Source: Desulfobacca acetoxidans (GTDB lineage: Bacteria > Desulfobacterota > Desulfobaccia > Desulfobaccales > 0-14-0-80-60-11). From it: DNA of 5,148 nt. Both the position numbers and the translations under genes were made by a program. Of this stretch, positions 1 to 5,148 are shown in pieces; position 1 is the first letter of the stretch; each line of letters opens with the position of its first letter. A model generated the notes under the pieces. That model had not been told where the DNA came from and made no database searches. It saw only the letters and a list, made by a program, of their open reading frames with translations. The stretch is from assembly GCA_022736495.1 (NCBI GenBank), contig DZCR01000215.1:1-5148 (forward strand). The letters run 5' to 3'.

Positions 1-488
1 TCCTGCCCCGGATGGTTGTCTCGGAGTTGCAGGGCACGGAAGAGTATTATCGTTACAAGGAACGCTGTATCTATTGCGATATCATTCGTCAGGAAATACA
101 ACAGCAGGTGCGGGTGGTCTGTCAGAATGAGGCCTTTATCACCATCACCCCCTTTGCGCCCCGGACCCCCTTTGAGATGTGGATTCTCCCCAAAAAACAC
201 AGCTCGGGATATCATCGCCTTGATGACCAGCATTTGCTGCTACTTAGCGATATTTTCGCGGAGACTTTGCAGCGGCTTGACGCCTGTATTCCCGGGGTGC
301 CCTATAATTTTGTCCTGCACACCCAGCCCCTTCGCTTGGAAGAGTTGAAACATTTCCACTGGCATTTTGAGATTGTTCCCAAGTTGACCTCCATTGCGGG
401 CTTTGAGTGGGGCTCAGGGTTCTATATCAATCCCATGCCACCAGAAGAGGCCGCACAGTATCTTCGTGAATCTTTTGATAAAAAATAG
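1..488 (+). CDS. galT: Galactose-1-phosphate uridylyltransferase, C-terminal half (5' partial)
   Basis: This is the C-terminal part of a GalT-family enzyme, which exchanges UMP between UDP-glucose and galactose-1-phosphate in the cytoplasmic Leloir pathway. The reading frame is open to the left edge (codons from base 3 read LPR before the first ATG at 12), so that internal ATG is not the true start. About 161 residues are present, roughly half of the usual 330-350. Visible family signatures, numbered from the ATG at 12, are KERCIYCDII (16-25), FAPRTPFEMWILPKKH (48-63), PYNFVLHTQP (97-106), HFHWHFEIVPKLT (114-126) and AGFEWGSGFYINPMPPEEAA (129-148). The catalytic HPH loop of the first HIT-like domain must lie just upstream of the window. 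The stop is 14 nt before the response regulator gene, suggesting co-transcription. The family call is firm. Whether galactose is the true substrate, rather than another sugar phosphate or an ADP-glucose-type role, cannot be told from this half. Confidence 0.9.
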   Translation, partial: LPRMVVSELQGTEEYYRYKERCIYCDIIRQEIQQQVRVVCQNEAFITITPFAPRTPFEMWILPKKHSSGYHRLDDQHLLLLSDIFAETLQRLDACIPGVPYNFVLHTQPLRLEELKHFHWHFEIVPKLTSIAGFEWGSGFYINPMPPEEAAQYLRESFDKK

Positions 489-502
489 CCGGAGGTAAGG
501 CC

Positions 503-853
503 ATGAAAAAAATCCTGCTGGTTGATGATGAAGAAGGTATTCAGTTTTTGTATCAGGAAGAGTTTCAGGATGAAGGCTTTGAAGTAATTTCGGCCTTTAC
601 CGGTGAAGAGGCCTTGGAAAAATTCAAGACCGAATCTCCCGACCTGGTCATTCTCGACATTCAGATGCCGGGAATGAACGGGATTGAGGTCTTGCGGCAG
701 ATGAAAATGATGGCCCCGAAGCTGCCGGTTATCCTGAGCACCGCCTATTCTGAATTCAAGCAGGATCTCAGCGCCTGGGCCTCGGATGAGTATATTGTTA
801 AATCCCAGGATATGCGGAAACTGAAAGAAGCGGTGCACAGGTTGCTGGCCTGA
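503..853 (+). CDS. Single-domain (CheY-like) response regulator receiver
   Basis: A stand-alone receiver domain of 116 residues that accepts a phosphoryl group from a histidine kinase. All the key residues are visible: the acidic pair D8-D9 in KKILLVDDEE, phospho-acceptor D52 in LVILDIQMPGMNG, the switch Ser/Thr at S79-T80 before AY, and conserved K100 in EYIVKS. No DNA-binding or enzymatic output domain follows, so it should act by protein-protein contact or as a phosphate relay. The start is well supported: GGAGG at 491-495 lies 7 nt before the ATG, and the protein begins directly with the first beta strand. It sits 14 nt after galT, so both probably share a transcript. No partner kinase is visible, so its pathway is unknown. 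A sporulation-type (Spo0F-like) or chemotaxis role is possible but not supported by the neighbours. Confidence 0.95.
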   Translation: MKKILLVDDEEGIQFLYQEEFQDEGFEVISAFTGEEALEKFKTESPDLVILDIQMPGMNGIEVLRQMKMMAPKLPVILSTAYSEFKQDLSAWASDEYIVKSQDMRKLKEAVHRLLA

Positions 854-880
854 TGGACGGTCGTGTTGCGGGATAGATCG

Positions 881-901
881 TTGTCAATAAATAATTGACA
901 A
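881..901. repeat. Perfect 8-bp inverted repeat with 5-nt spacer, possible operator
   Basis: TTGTCAAT (881-888) and ATTGACAA (894-901) are exact reverse complements separated by AAATA. The element lies 27 nt after the response regulator stop and upstream of the unknown gene pair. A T-rich stretch (906-927) follows on the + strand. With only two G-C pairs per arm the RNA stem would be weak, so a binding site for a dimeric regulator is at least as likely as a terminator. The right arm contains a consensus TTGACA (895-900), but no matching -10 box is found at the usual spacing. The symmetry is seen directly; the function is inference. Confidence 0.5.
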
Positions 902-995
902 AATCATATTTTTCTTTTTTCTCTTTCTGTCGTAGAGTAATTGCGCAACCGTTTATTTTTTTTGGTGACAGCGGCTATAGTATTGAGTAGGCTAT

Positions 996-1247
996 ATGCC
1001 TAAATTATTTGTTGAATTATTTGTTTTCTCCCCCCAACACTGTTTCCATCACACCATGAGACTCAGAGACATTTTTTCTTTTATTCCGCCATGTCCGCCG
1101 GTGCATGGTGAAGCGGAAAAGCGGGCATTGCGCAGAAATGCGGCAAGTCTTGCGGCAACCGGCAATGTGCTGATACAGCGCGGCCTGTTCGCCACCAAGG
1201 AAGACTTGGCAGAGCGCAGGACGATGCTTCTTTTTAATGAAAAATGA
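996..1247 (+). CDS. Small hypothetical protein, coupled to the downstream gene
   Basis: I do not recognise this 83-residue protein. Its stop overlaps the next start as ATGA (1244-1247), the classic sign of translational coupling, and this is the best evidence that it is real. The C-terminal part is protein-like and mostly helical: RALRRNAASLAATGNV (43-58) and TKEDLAERRTMLLF (67-80) are rich in Arg, Ala and Leu, with no signal peptide or Cys-rich motif. The start is uncertain. The ATG at 996 has only a weak GAGTAGG (985-991) before it, and the first 20 codons are AT-rich and contain a 12-nt tandem repeat. The in-frame ATG at 1056 (MRLRDIFSFI, giving 63 residues) is an equally good choice, although it also lacks a clear ribosome binding site. 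Function unknown. Confidence 0.45.
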   Translation: MPKLFVELFVFSPQHCFHHTMRLRDIFSFIPPCPPVHGEAEKRALRRNAASLAATGNVLIQRGLFATKEDLAERRTMLLFNEK

Positions 1248-1851
1248 GCATCGTCTCCATTGAAGATCAGGCCACACTTCAGGAAATATGCGTCCTGTTT
1301 ACTGAAGCAGAGTGCGCCATCAAAGAGGTTGAGGACACTGGCGGCGAATTGATCGTCCCTGCTGTCAACCAGCTCCGCTATACCGGAAACCATCTCATTC
1401 GCTATCTGAGTGACCCTGCTGTTGAAGCAGCCAGGTATGAACTTGCCGACGCCATCAAACACTGCAAACGGGCGACCTATGATGCCTATGAAGCGGCCAT
1501 TCTCCATCAATTGATGGAGCTCAAAAAGTTCAAGGACGACTACCGCAAGACCCAGATCACCACCATCATTCCCCTGATTTCCCTGCTATTTCCGCAGCGA
1601 CGGAGAGGGCCCGGCAATTCGCCCGTAACAACAATCAAAGCAAAACCAGGGGCGAGCAGTACCATGCCGCCAAAGATCACTTGCATATCATCGTAGAGAA
1701 TGTCGGCAGACTCAACGATTGCCGCGACGAGCTGAATAAACAGATCAGCAAAGAGCGGCGTAATTTTATCTGGATGTTGTTCGGCATGGTCATTGCCGCA
1801 GTGGGTGCAGGTGCGGCAGTGTTGCAATATCTTGATTGCCTGTCTCCATGA
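1244..1851 (+). pseudogene. Unknown helical, C-terminally membrane-anchored protein, frameshifted
   Basis: The frame opened by the ATG at 1244 is convincingly coding to about base 1573: ELIVPAVNQLRYTGNHLIRY (35-54), ADAIKHCKRATYDAYEAAIL (68-87), then KKFKDDYRKTQITTIIP (94-110). After that it turns into Pro/Arg/Ser-rich sequence and stops at 1696. The -1 frame takes over exactly there, reading DFPAISAATERARQFARNNN from 1576, then DHLHIIVENVGRLNDCRDEL, and ending at TGA 1849-1851. No ATG in that second frame could serve as a gene start before M177. Adding one base to the CCCC at 1571-1574 restores a protein of about 202 residues. It would have long amphipathic helices and one membrane segment (about 174-197, NFIWMLFGMVIAAVGAGAAV) after a basic KERR, with only five residues beyond: a tail-anchored layout. 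Translation would be coupled to the preceding ORF by ATGA. Family and function are not recognised. The break may be a real mutation, a sequencing error, or less likely programmed slippage. Confidence 0.6.
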
Positions 1852-1890
1852 TTTCCGACCAACATCTATTCCTTTCTCCACATTCAAGAC

Positions 1891-1908
1891 ATGGGGACCG
1901 TCCCCCAT
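1891..1908. repeat. REP-like palindrome GGGGAC-C-GTCCCC
   Basis: GGGGAC (1893-1898) and GTCCCC (1900-1905) form perfect 6-bp arms around a single C, flanked by AT and CAT that extend the symmetry with one bulged base. Short palindromes of this GGGGAC/GTCCCC type are known in many proteobacterial genomes as REP-like units or as ends of elements moved by IS200-like (RAYT) transposases. No transposase is present here, so this would be a solitary unit. It lies 40 nt after the end of the frameshifted gene. The symmetry is seen; class membership is inferred from memory of similar elements. Confidence 0.45.
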
Positions 1909-1941
1909 TCACCCTACAACAAACGCATAGAGGCGGACGCA

Positions 1942-1978
1942 AGGGACATGCCGTTCTTGCTCGGCGTTATCGGTCCCT
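1942..1978 (+). other. Nested hairpin in the gap before the FolE2-like gene
   Basis: The outer arms AGGGAC (1942-1947) and GTCCCT (1973-1978) enclose inner arms GCCG (1950-1953) and CGGC (1962-1965), giving a possible two-tier RNA hairpin. T tracts follow at 2004-2010 (7 T) and 2037-2044 (8 T), but the first is 25 nt beyond the stem, too far for a standard intrinsic terminator. It may be a degraded terminator, part of a repeat, or chance. The whole gap 1852-2105 otherwise holds only the REP-like palindrome and no convincing gene, promoter or structured RNA. Confidence 0.25.
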
Positions 1979-2105
1979 GATAAGATATTCCCCATTCTGG
2001 CAGTTTTTTTGATAGAACGATCCGTTATGCTGGCTCTTTTTTTTATATCTGCTGTGATTTTCCTGCGGCCTCCCGTTCCGACACCCTTCCTGTGATGTTC
2101 AGCTC

Positions 2106-2864
2106 ATGAAAGATATCCAGAGCGAGCGGGACTATCGGCGCATCAATATCCGTAAGGTGGGAGTCAAGACCATCTCTTATCCCATTACCGTGCTTGATAA
2201 GGCCCGGAAACAGCAGCATACCGTGGCCACGGTCAATATGTTTGTCAATCTGCCCCATGAGTTCAAGGGAACGCACATGAGCCGGTTTATTGAGATTCTC
2301 AACCAGTTTCATGGCCAGATTGATGTGCAGAGTTTTCATCGCATTTTGGAAGAAATGAAGGTTCGTCTCCAGGCGGAGGCCGCGCATCTGGAAATAGCCT
2401 TTGCCTACTTCCTGCCAAGAATGACGGGACAGGACGGGTTGAATGCCGGTCGCTATGAGTGTCGGCTGCACGGTTCTCTTGCGCAGGCCGATGATCTGGA
2501 GTTGCAGTTGACCGTGCCGGTTTCTCTGCCCCTAAAAGAGCAATTAGCCTCGGGACTGCCACGATCTCGCGGTCATTGGGGCCAGGCGCTGGTGGCGGTG
2601 AGGTTTCGCCATTTTATCTGGATAGAAGATATTATCACCTTGGTGGAGCGGGCCGTTGAACAGGTGATTGGGCAGGAACAGGGACAAAGCCGAGGGGAAC
2701 TGTCCGGTTCGCTGTCGGTGGAGTTTTTGACCCGCCAGATCAGCGCGTCTCTGGCGGAGGTGTCGGCCTTGAAATGGTTTTCGGTGACGGTGGAAAACCT
2801 TTTTGAAGGCTATTCCACCTTTGCCACAGCCTCACGACCTGTTTCCTTGCCCTTGAACGGCTGA
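2106..2864 (+). CDS. FolE2-family (GTP cyclohydrolase IB) homologue lacking catalytic motifs
   Basis: The 252 residues match the FolE2/MptA family in length and, very clearly, in the N-terminal half: INIRKVGVKTISYPITVLD (13-31), QHTVATVNMFVNLPHEFKGT (37-56) and HMSRFIEILNQ (57-67). Family members convert GTP to 7,8-dihydroneopterin triphosphate for folate, or for queuosine-type deazapurines. Here the motif that normally reads LCPCSKE is SLPLKE (140-145), so both Cys are gone. The usual GAHNQR is GLPRSR (150-155), losing its His. The VTE-AYENP region is replaced by QSRGELSGSL (194-203). The C-terminal ESIHNHNAYA is FEGYSTFATA (233-242), losing both His. These positions include the family's metal ligands and catalytic residues, so GTP hydrolysis is unlikely. 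The frame is intact, pointing to a diverged pseudoenzyme rather than a fresh pseudogene. The ATG at 2106 is the only Met start after the in-frame stop at 2055-2057, but no clear ribosome binding site precedes it. I withhold folE2 as symbol because activity is doubtful. Confidence 0.85.
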   Translation: MKDIQSERDYRRINIRKVGVKTISYPITVLDKARKQQHTVATVNMFVNLPHEFKGTHMSRFIEILNQFHGQIDVQSFHRILEEMKVRLQAEAAHLEIAFAYFLPRMTGQDGLNAGRYECRLHGSLAQADDLELQLTVPVSLPLKEQLASGLPRSRGHWGQALVAVRFRHFIWIEDIITLVERAVEQVIGQEQGQSRGELSGSLSVEFLTRQISASLAEVSALKWFSVTVENLFEGYSTFATASRPVSLPLNG

Positions 2865-2979
2865 TGGGGTCTTGGTGTGCTCCTTTGTTCCCACTCGTTT
2901 TTGCCGGACTTGGCGAGCATGCGATTACAGGAGTGAAAAAAAAACCAACCTTTTACGGTATTCCCTGGGCCATTGTCGC

Positions 2980-2997
2980 TCCCTGCCTGCGCGGGGA
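2980..2997. repeat. Palindromic hairpin element upstream of glyS
   Basis: TCCCTGC (2980-2986) pairs with GCGGGGA (2991-2997) over seven positions, including one G-U, around a CTGC loop. With the flanking ATTGTCG and GATGATG it resembles the very common proteobacterial intergenic palindromes of the type CCCGCCTGCGCGGG followed by AATGACG. It is probably a degenerate member of such a dispersed repeat. There is no T tract after it on the + strand, so it is not a standard terminator. It ends 39 nt before the glyS start and might affect the glyS leader. Confidence 0.4.
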
Positions 2998-3002
2998 TGA
3001 TG

Positions 3003-3032
3003 ATGACCCGATATTCACTTATCCCTTATAGC
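3003..3032 (+). promoter_or_regulatory. Weak candidate promoter for glyS
   Basis: ATGACC (3003-3008, 4 of 6 to TTGACA) and TATAGC (3027-3032, 4 of 6 to TATAAT) are 18 nt apart. Transcription would begin about 7 nt later, at or near the glyS start codon, giving a leaderless or nearly leaderless mRNA. This would fit the absence of a Shine-Dalgarno sequence before glyS. Both boxes are poor, so this is only a suggestion. Confidence 0.15.
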
Positions 3033-3036
3033 GATT

Positions 3037-5115
3037 ATGATGACTGATCTTCTCTTTGAAATAGGTACGGAAGAAATTCCGGCTGGTTTTCTGCTTCCCT
3101 CTCTTGAGCAATTGCGCCAGAATTTTGTTCGTCAGGCTGATGAGTTACAGCTTGCCTTCGGGAAGGTGCAGGTGATGGGAACCCCAAGGCGGCTGGCCCT
3201 GATAGTTCATGATTTGGGAGAGCAGCAGCCCGATCGTCAGGAAGAACTGCTGGGGCCCTCGGCCAAGGCCGGTCTTGATGCGGAGGGTGGATTCAGCAAG
3301 GCGGCCCAGGGTTTTGCCCGTTCCAAGGGAGCCGAGGCCAGTGATCTGCGGCTGGTGGAGACTGCCAAGGGGCAATACTTGTCCTTAACCCGGGTTGTCG
3401 CTGGTCGCCCCACCCACGACCTGCTCCCCGAGCTGTTATCGGGGCTATTGGGCGCCTTTGCTTTTCCCAAGGCGATGAAATGGGGGGCGCAGACGACGGC
3501 CTTTGTCCGTCCGATTCAGTGGATAGTGGCTCTGTACGGTCAGAAGGTGGCGCCTCTTTCCTGGAATGGCATTGAGGCCGGGGCCAGCAGCCGGGGCCAC
3601 CGTTTTATGGCTCCGGCCCCAATTCCGCTTGCCGATGCCGCCAGTTATGAGCAGGGTCTGGCGGAACGAAGTGTGATAGTGGATCCTGATCGTCGCCGCC
3701 AGGCAGTGGTGCGGGAAATTACTGAGGCGGTGACCACCACTCTGCCCCTTATTGATGCCCGAGTGGCCCTGGATGAAGCCCTGATCGAGACGGTGACCAA
3801 CCTGGTTGAATCCCCCTTTGGGGTCTGCGGTTCCTTTGATGAGCGATTTCTGCAATTGCCGGAGGAGGTGTTGACCACCTCCATGCGGGAGCATCAGAAA
3901 TATTTTCCGGTGCGGGATGGTCAAGGACGACTCCTGCCATATTTCGTGGCGGTGAACAATACCCGGGTGGCAGATATCGCAGTGACCAGAAAAGGGCATG
4001 AACGGGTATTGCGGGCCCGCCTTGAAGACGCCCTGTTCTTCTTCGATGCTGATCGTCAGCGGCGATTGGAGGCACGACTTCCCGAGCTTTCCGGCATTAT
4101 CTTTCAGGCCAGACTGGGAACCATGCTGGAGAAGAGTGAGCGATTGCTGAAGCTGACTGCTTTGTTGGCGGAAAAGCTGGCCCCCGAGGCAATGGCCGTC
4201 AGTCTGCGCGCGGCTCAATTGTGCAAGGCCGATCTCTTGACGAACATGGTTGGCGAGTTCCCAACCCTGCAGGGAGACATGGGGGCAGCCTATGCCTTGC
4301 ATGATGGAGAATCGGCTTCGGTCGCTCAGGCCATTCGTGAACATTATCTGCCGAAACGGGCCGGTTCGGAGCTGCCCGTTTCAACCCCTGGCGCCCTGGT
4401 GGCCCTTGCTGATCGTCTTGACACCATTGCCGGCTGTTTTGGCATTGGCCAGCAACCCACAGGCACGGCCGACCCCTTTGGTTTACGGCGATTGGCCCTG
4501 GCCGTCCTGCATATTATTGGTGATCGGAAACTGGTTGTATCGCTGCGGGAACTGATCCATAAGGCCTTGGCCCTGTATGGCGACAAGGTGGATGGCAGCG
4601 TGGCAACCGTTGAGGCGGCAATGTCATTTATCAAGGGGCGATTTGTCAATGATGCCCTGGCCAGAGGCCTGGATCAGGGGGCGGTCGAGGCCGTTACCTC
4701 TCTGGGCTTTGATGTAGTGTATGATTGCCGGAGCAAAATAGATGCCCTGGTGGCCATTCGTCACGAAGAGTCCTTTGCTGTTTTGGCCTCCTCGTTCAAA
4801 CGCATTCGGAATATCGTCAAGGATCATCCGGGGGGAGAGATTGACCCCTCTTTACTGGTCGAGGAGGCGGAGCGGAACCTGGTGGAGGCATATAACGCCG
4901 TTGCCAGTTCGGTGCGGCCTTTACTGGGCCGGAAAGAGTATGCCCAGGCCCTGGTGGGAATGCTGGCCTTAAAGGAACCGATAGATCTCTTTTTTGAGTC
5001 GGTGATGGTGATGGTTGAGGATGAAAAAATCCGTCACAATCGCCTGAATCTGTTGACGGGAATTGCCCAGTTATTCCTCCAGGTTGGTGATATTTCGAAA
5101 ATGTCTGTATCGTAG
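3037..5115 (+). CDS. glyS: Glycine--tRNA ligase beta subunit
   Basis: The complete 692-residue beta subunit of the bacterial alpha2beta2 glycyl-tRNA synthetase, which charges tRNA-Gly in the cytoplasm. The alpha subunit (GlyQ) carries the aminoacylation core, while the beta subunit binds tRNA. Length is as expected for the family (about 690). Signatures in order: LLFEIGTEEIPAGFL (5-19), HRFMAP (188-193), TSMREHQKYFPV (281-292), HERVLRARLEDALFFFDAD (from 321), CKADLLTNMVGEFPTLQGDM (396-415, the HD-like region), and ADRLDTIAGCFGIGQQPTG (458-476) followed by TADPFGLRR. The C-terminal 100 or so residues form the DALR-type anticodon-binding region. Two adjacent ATGs (3037 and 3040) are possible starts. 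The second gives MTDLLFEIGTEE, the commoner family N-terminus, but neither has a visible ribosome binding site. glyQ, usually the partner immediately upstream, is not in this window. Confidence 0.98.
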   Translation: MMTDLLFEIGTEEIPAGFLLPSLEQLRQNFVRQADELQLAFGKVQVMGTPRRLALIVHDLGEQQPDRQEELLGPSAKAGLDAEGGFSKAAQGFARSKGAEASDLRLVETAKGQYLSLTRVVAGRPTHDLLPELLSGLLGAFAFPKAMKWGAQTTAFVRPIQWIVALYGQKVAPLSWNGIEAGASSRGHRFMAPAPIPLADAASYEQGLAERSVIVDPDRRRQAVVREITEAVTTTLPLIDARVALDEALIETVTNLVESPFGVCGSFDERFLQLPEEVLTTSMREHQKYFPVRDGQGRLLPYFVAVNNTRVADIAVTRKGHERVLRARLEDALFFFDADRQRRLEARLPELSGIIFQARLGTMLEKSERLLKLTALLAEKLAPEAMAVSLRAAQLCKADLLTNMVGEFPTLQGDMGAAYALHDGESASVAQAIREHYLPKRAGSELPVSTPGALVALADRLDTIAGCFGIGQQPTGTADPFGLRRLALAVLHIIGDRKLVVSLRELIHKALALYGDKVDGSVATVEAAMSFIKGRFVNDALARGLDQGAVEAVTSLGFDVVYDCRSKIDALVAIRHEESFAVLASSFKRIRNIVKDHPGGEIDPSLLVEEAERNLVEAYNAVASSVRPLLGRKEYAQALVGMLALKEPIDLFFESVMVMVEDEKIRHNRLNLLTGIAQLFLQVGDISKMSVS

Positions 5116-5148
5116 TATTATTCCCGTTTTTACTTACGATGAAAACGA

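Noticed and set aside
881..930. Intrinsic terminator after the response regulator gene
   Set aside because: The stem has only two G-C pairs in eight, and the following T-rich stretch starts several bases away and is interrupted. It is possible but too weak to call.
895..938. Sigma-70 promoter using TTGACA at 895-900
   Set aside because: No TATAAT-like hexamer lies 16-18 nt downstream (918-923 reads TTTCTC), and the hexamer is explained as part of the inverted repeat.
941..948. 8-bp palindrome TTGCGCAA as a regulator site
   Set aside because: An isolated 8-mer palindrome is expected by chance at this length and has no partner copy or clear promoter context here.
1568..1576. Programmed -1 ribosomal slippage at ATTCCCCTG
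   Set aside because: The site does not match the X XXY YYZ slippery pattern in the zero frame, since codons ATT-CCC would re-pair poorly as CAT-TCC. I also saw no obvious downstream pseudoknot. Loss of one C is simpler.
1540..1908. Minus-strand open frame opposite the unknown accessory gene (122 codons)
   Set aside because: It is antisense to two convincingly coding + strand segments, has no ribosome binding site, and its composition fits a shadow of the coding strand. Other long minus-strand frames opposite glyS were rejected for the same reason.
1852..1980. Continuation of the second frame past the TGA at 1849-1851 for 42 codons, to another TGA at 1978-1980
   Set aside because: It has no start codon with a ribosome binding site, runs through the REP-like palindrome, and its peptide shows no recognisable motif. 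Readthrough or a selenocysteine codon would need a supporting structure that I do not see.
5116..5148. Start of another gene at the ATG at 5139-5141
   Set aside because: Only three codons remain in the window and no ribosome binding site precedes it, so nothing can be claimed.

Overview
The window looks like chromosomal DNA of a Gram-negative anaerobe, most likely a Desulfobacterota (former Deltaproteobacteria) member, perhaps near the Desulfobulbales. This is an inference from the gene types: a GalT of the family common in that group, an orphan CheY-like receiver, a FolE2-type GTP cyclohydrolase homologue, a heteromeric-type GlyS beta subunit, and small GC-rich palindromic repeats between genes. 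I could not run a database search. All recognised genes lie on the + strand.

Layout. (1) Bases 1-488 hold the 3' half of a galactose-1-phosphate uridylyltransferase gene (galT) that enters from outside the window. It is followed 14 nt later by a single-domain response regulator (503-853) with a good ribosome binding site, so the two are probably one transcription unit. (2) An AT-rich gap (854-995) carries a perfect 8-bp inverted repeat and several short repeats that could be regulatory. (3) An accessory two-gene block follows: a small unknown ORF (996-1247) overlaps by ATGA the start of a second unknown gene. That second gene reads well in one frame to about 1573 and then in the -1 frame to 1851, as if one C had been lost from a short C run. 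Repaired, it would encode a helical, C-terminally membrane-anchored protein of about 202 residues. (4) A 254-nt gap (1852-2105) has a REP-like GGGGAC/GTCCCC palindrome, a nested hairpin and two T tracts, but no convincing gene. (5) Bases 2106-2864 encode a full-length FolE2-family protein whose fold-defining N-terminal half is well preserved but which lacks every catalytic or metal-binding motif I can align. (6) A 172-nt gap with a second palindromic hairpin precedes glyS (3037-5115), the complete glycyl-tRNA synthetase beta subunit. The last 33 nt contain no recognisable feature.

The genes do not form one pathway. galT (sugar nucleotide metabolism) plus the receiver is one unit, glyS is translation machinery, and the block between them looks accessory. 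The most interesting points are the apparent FolE2 pseudoenzyme and the unknown translationally coupled pair with its frameshift. No CRISPR array, tRNA, rRNA or complete insertion sequence was seen.
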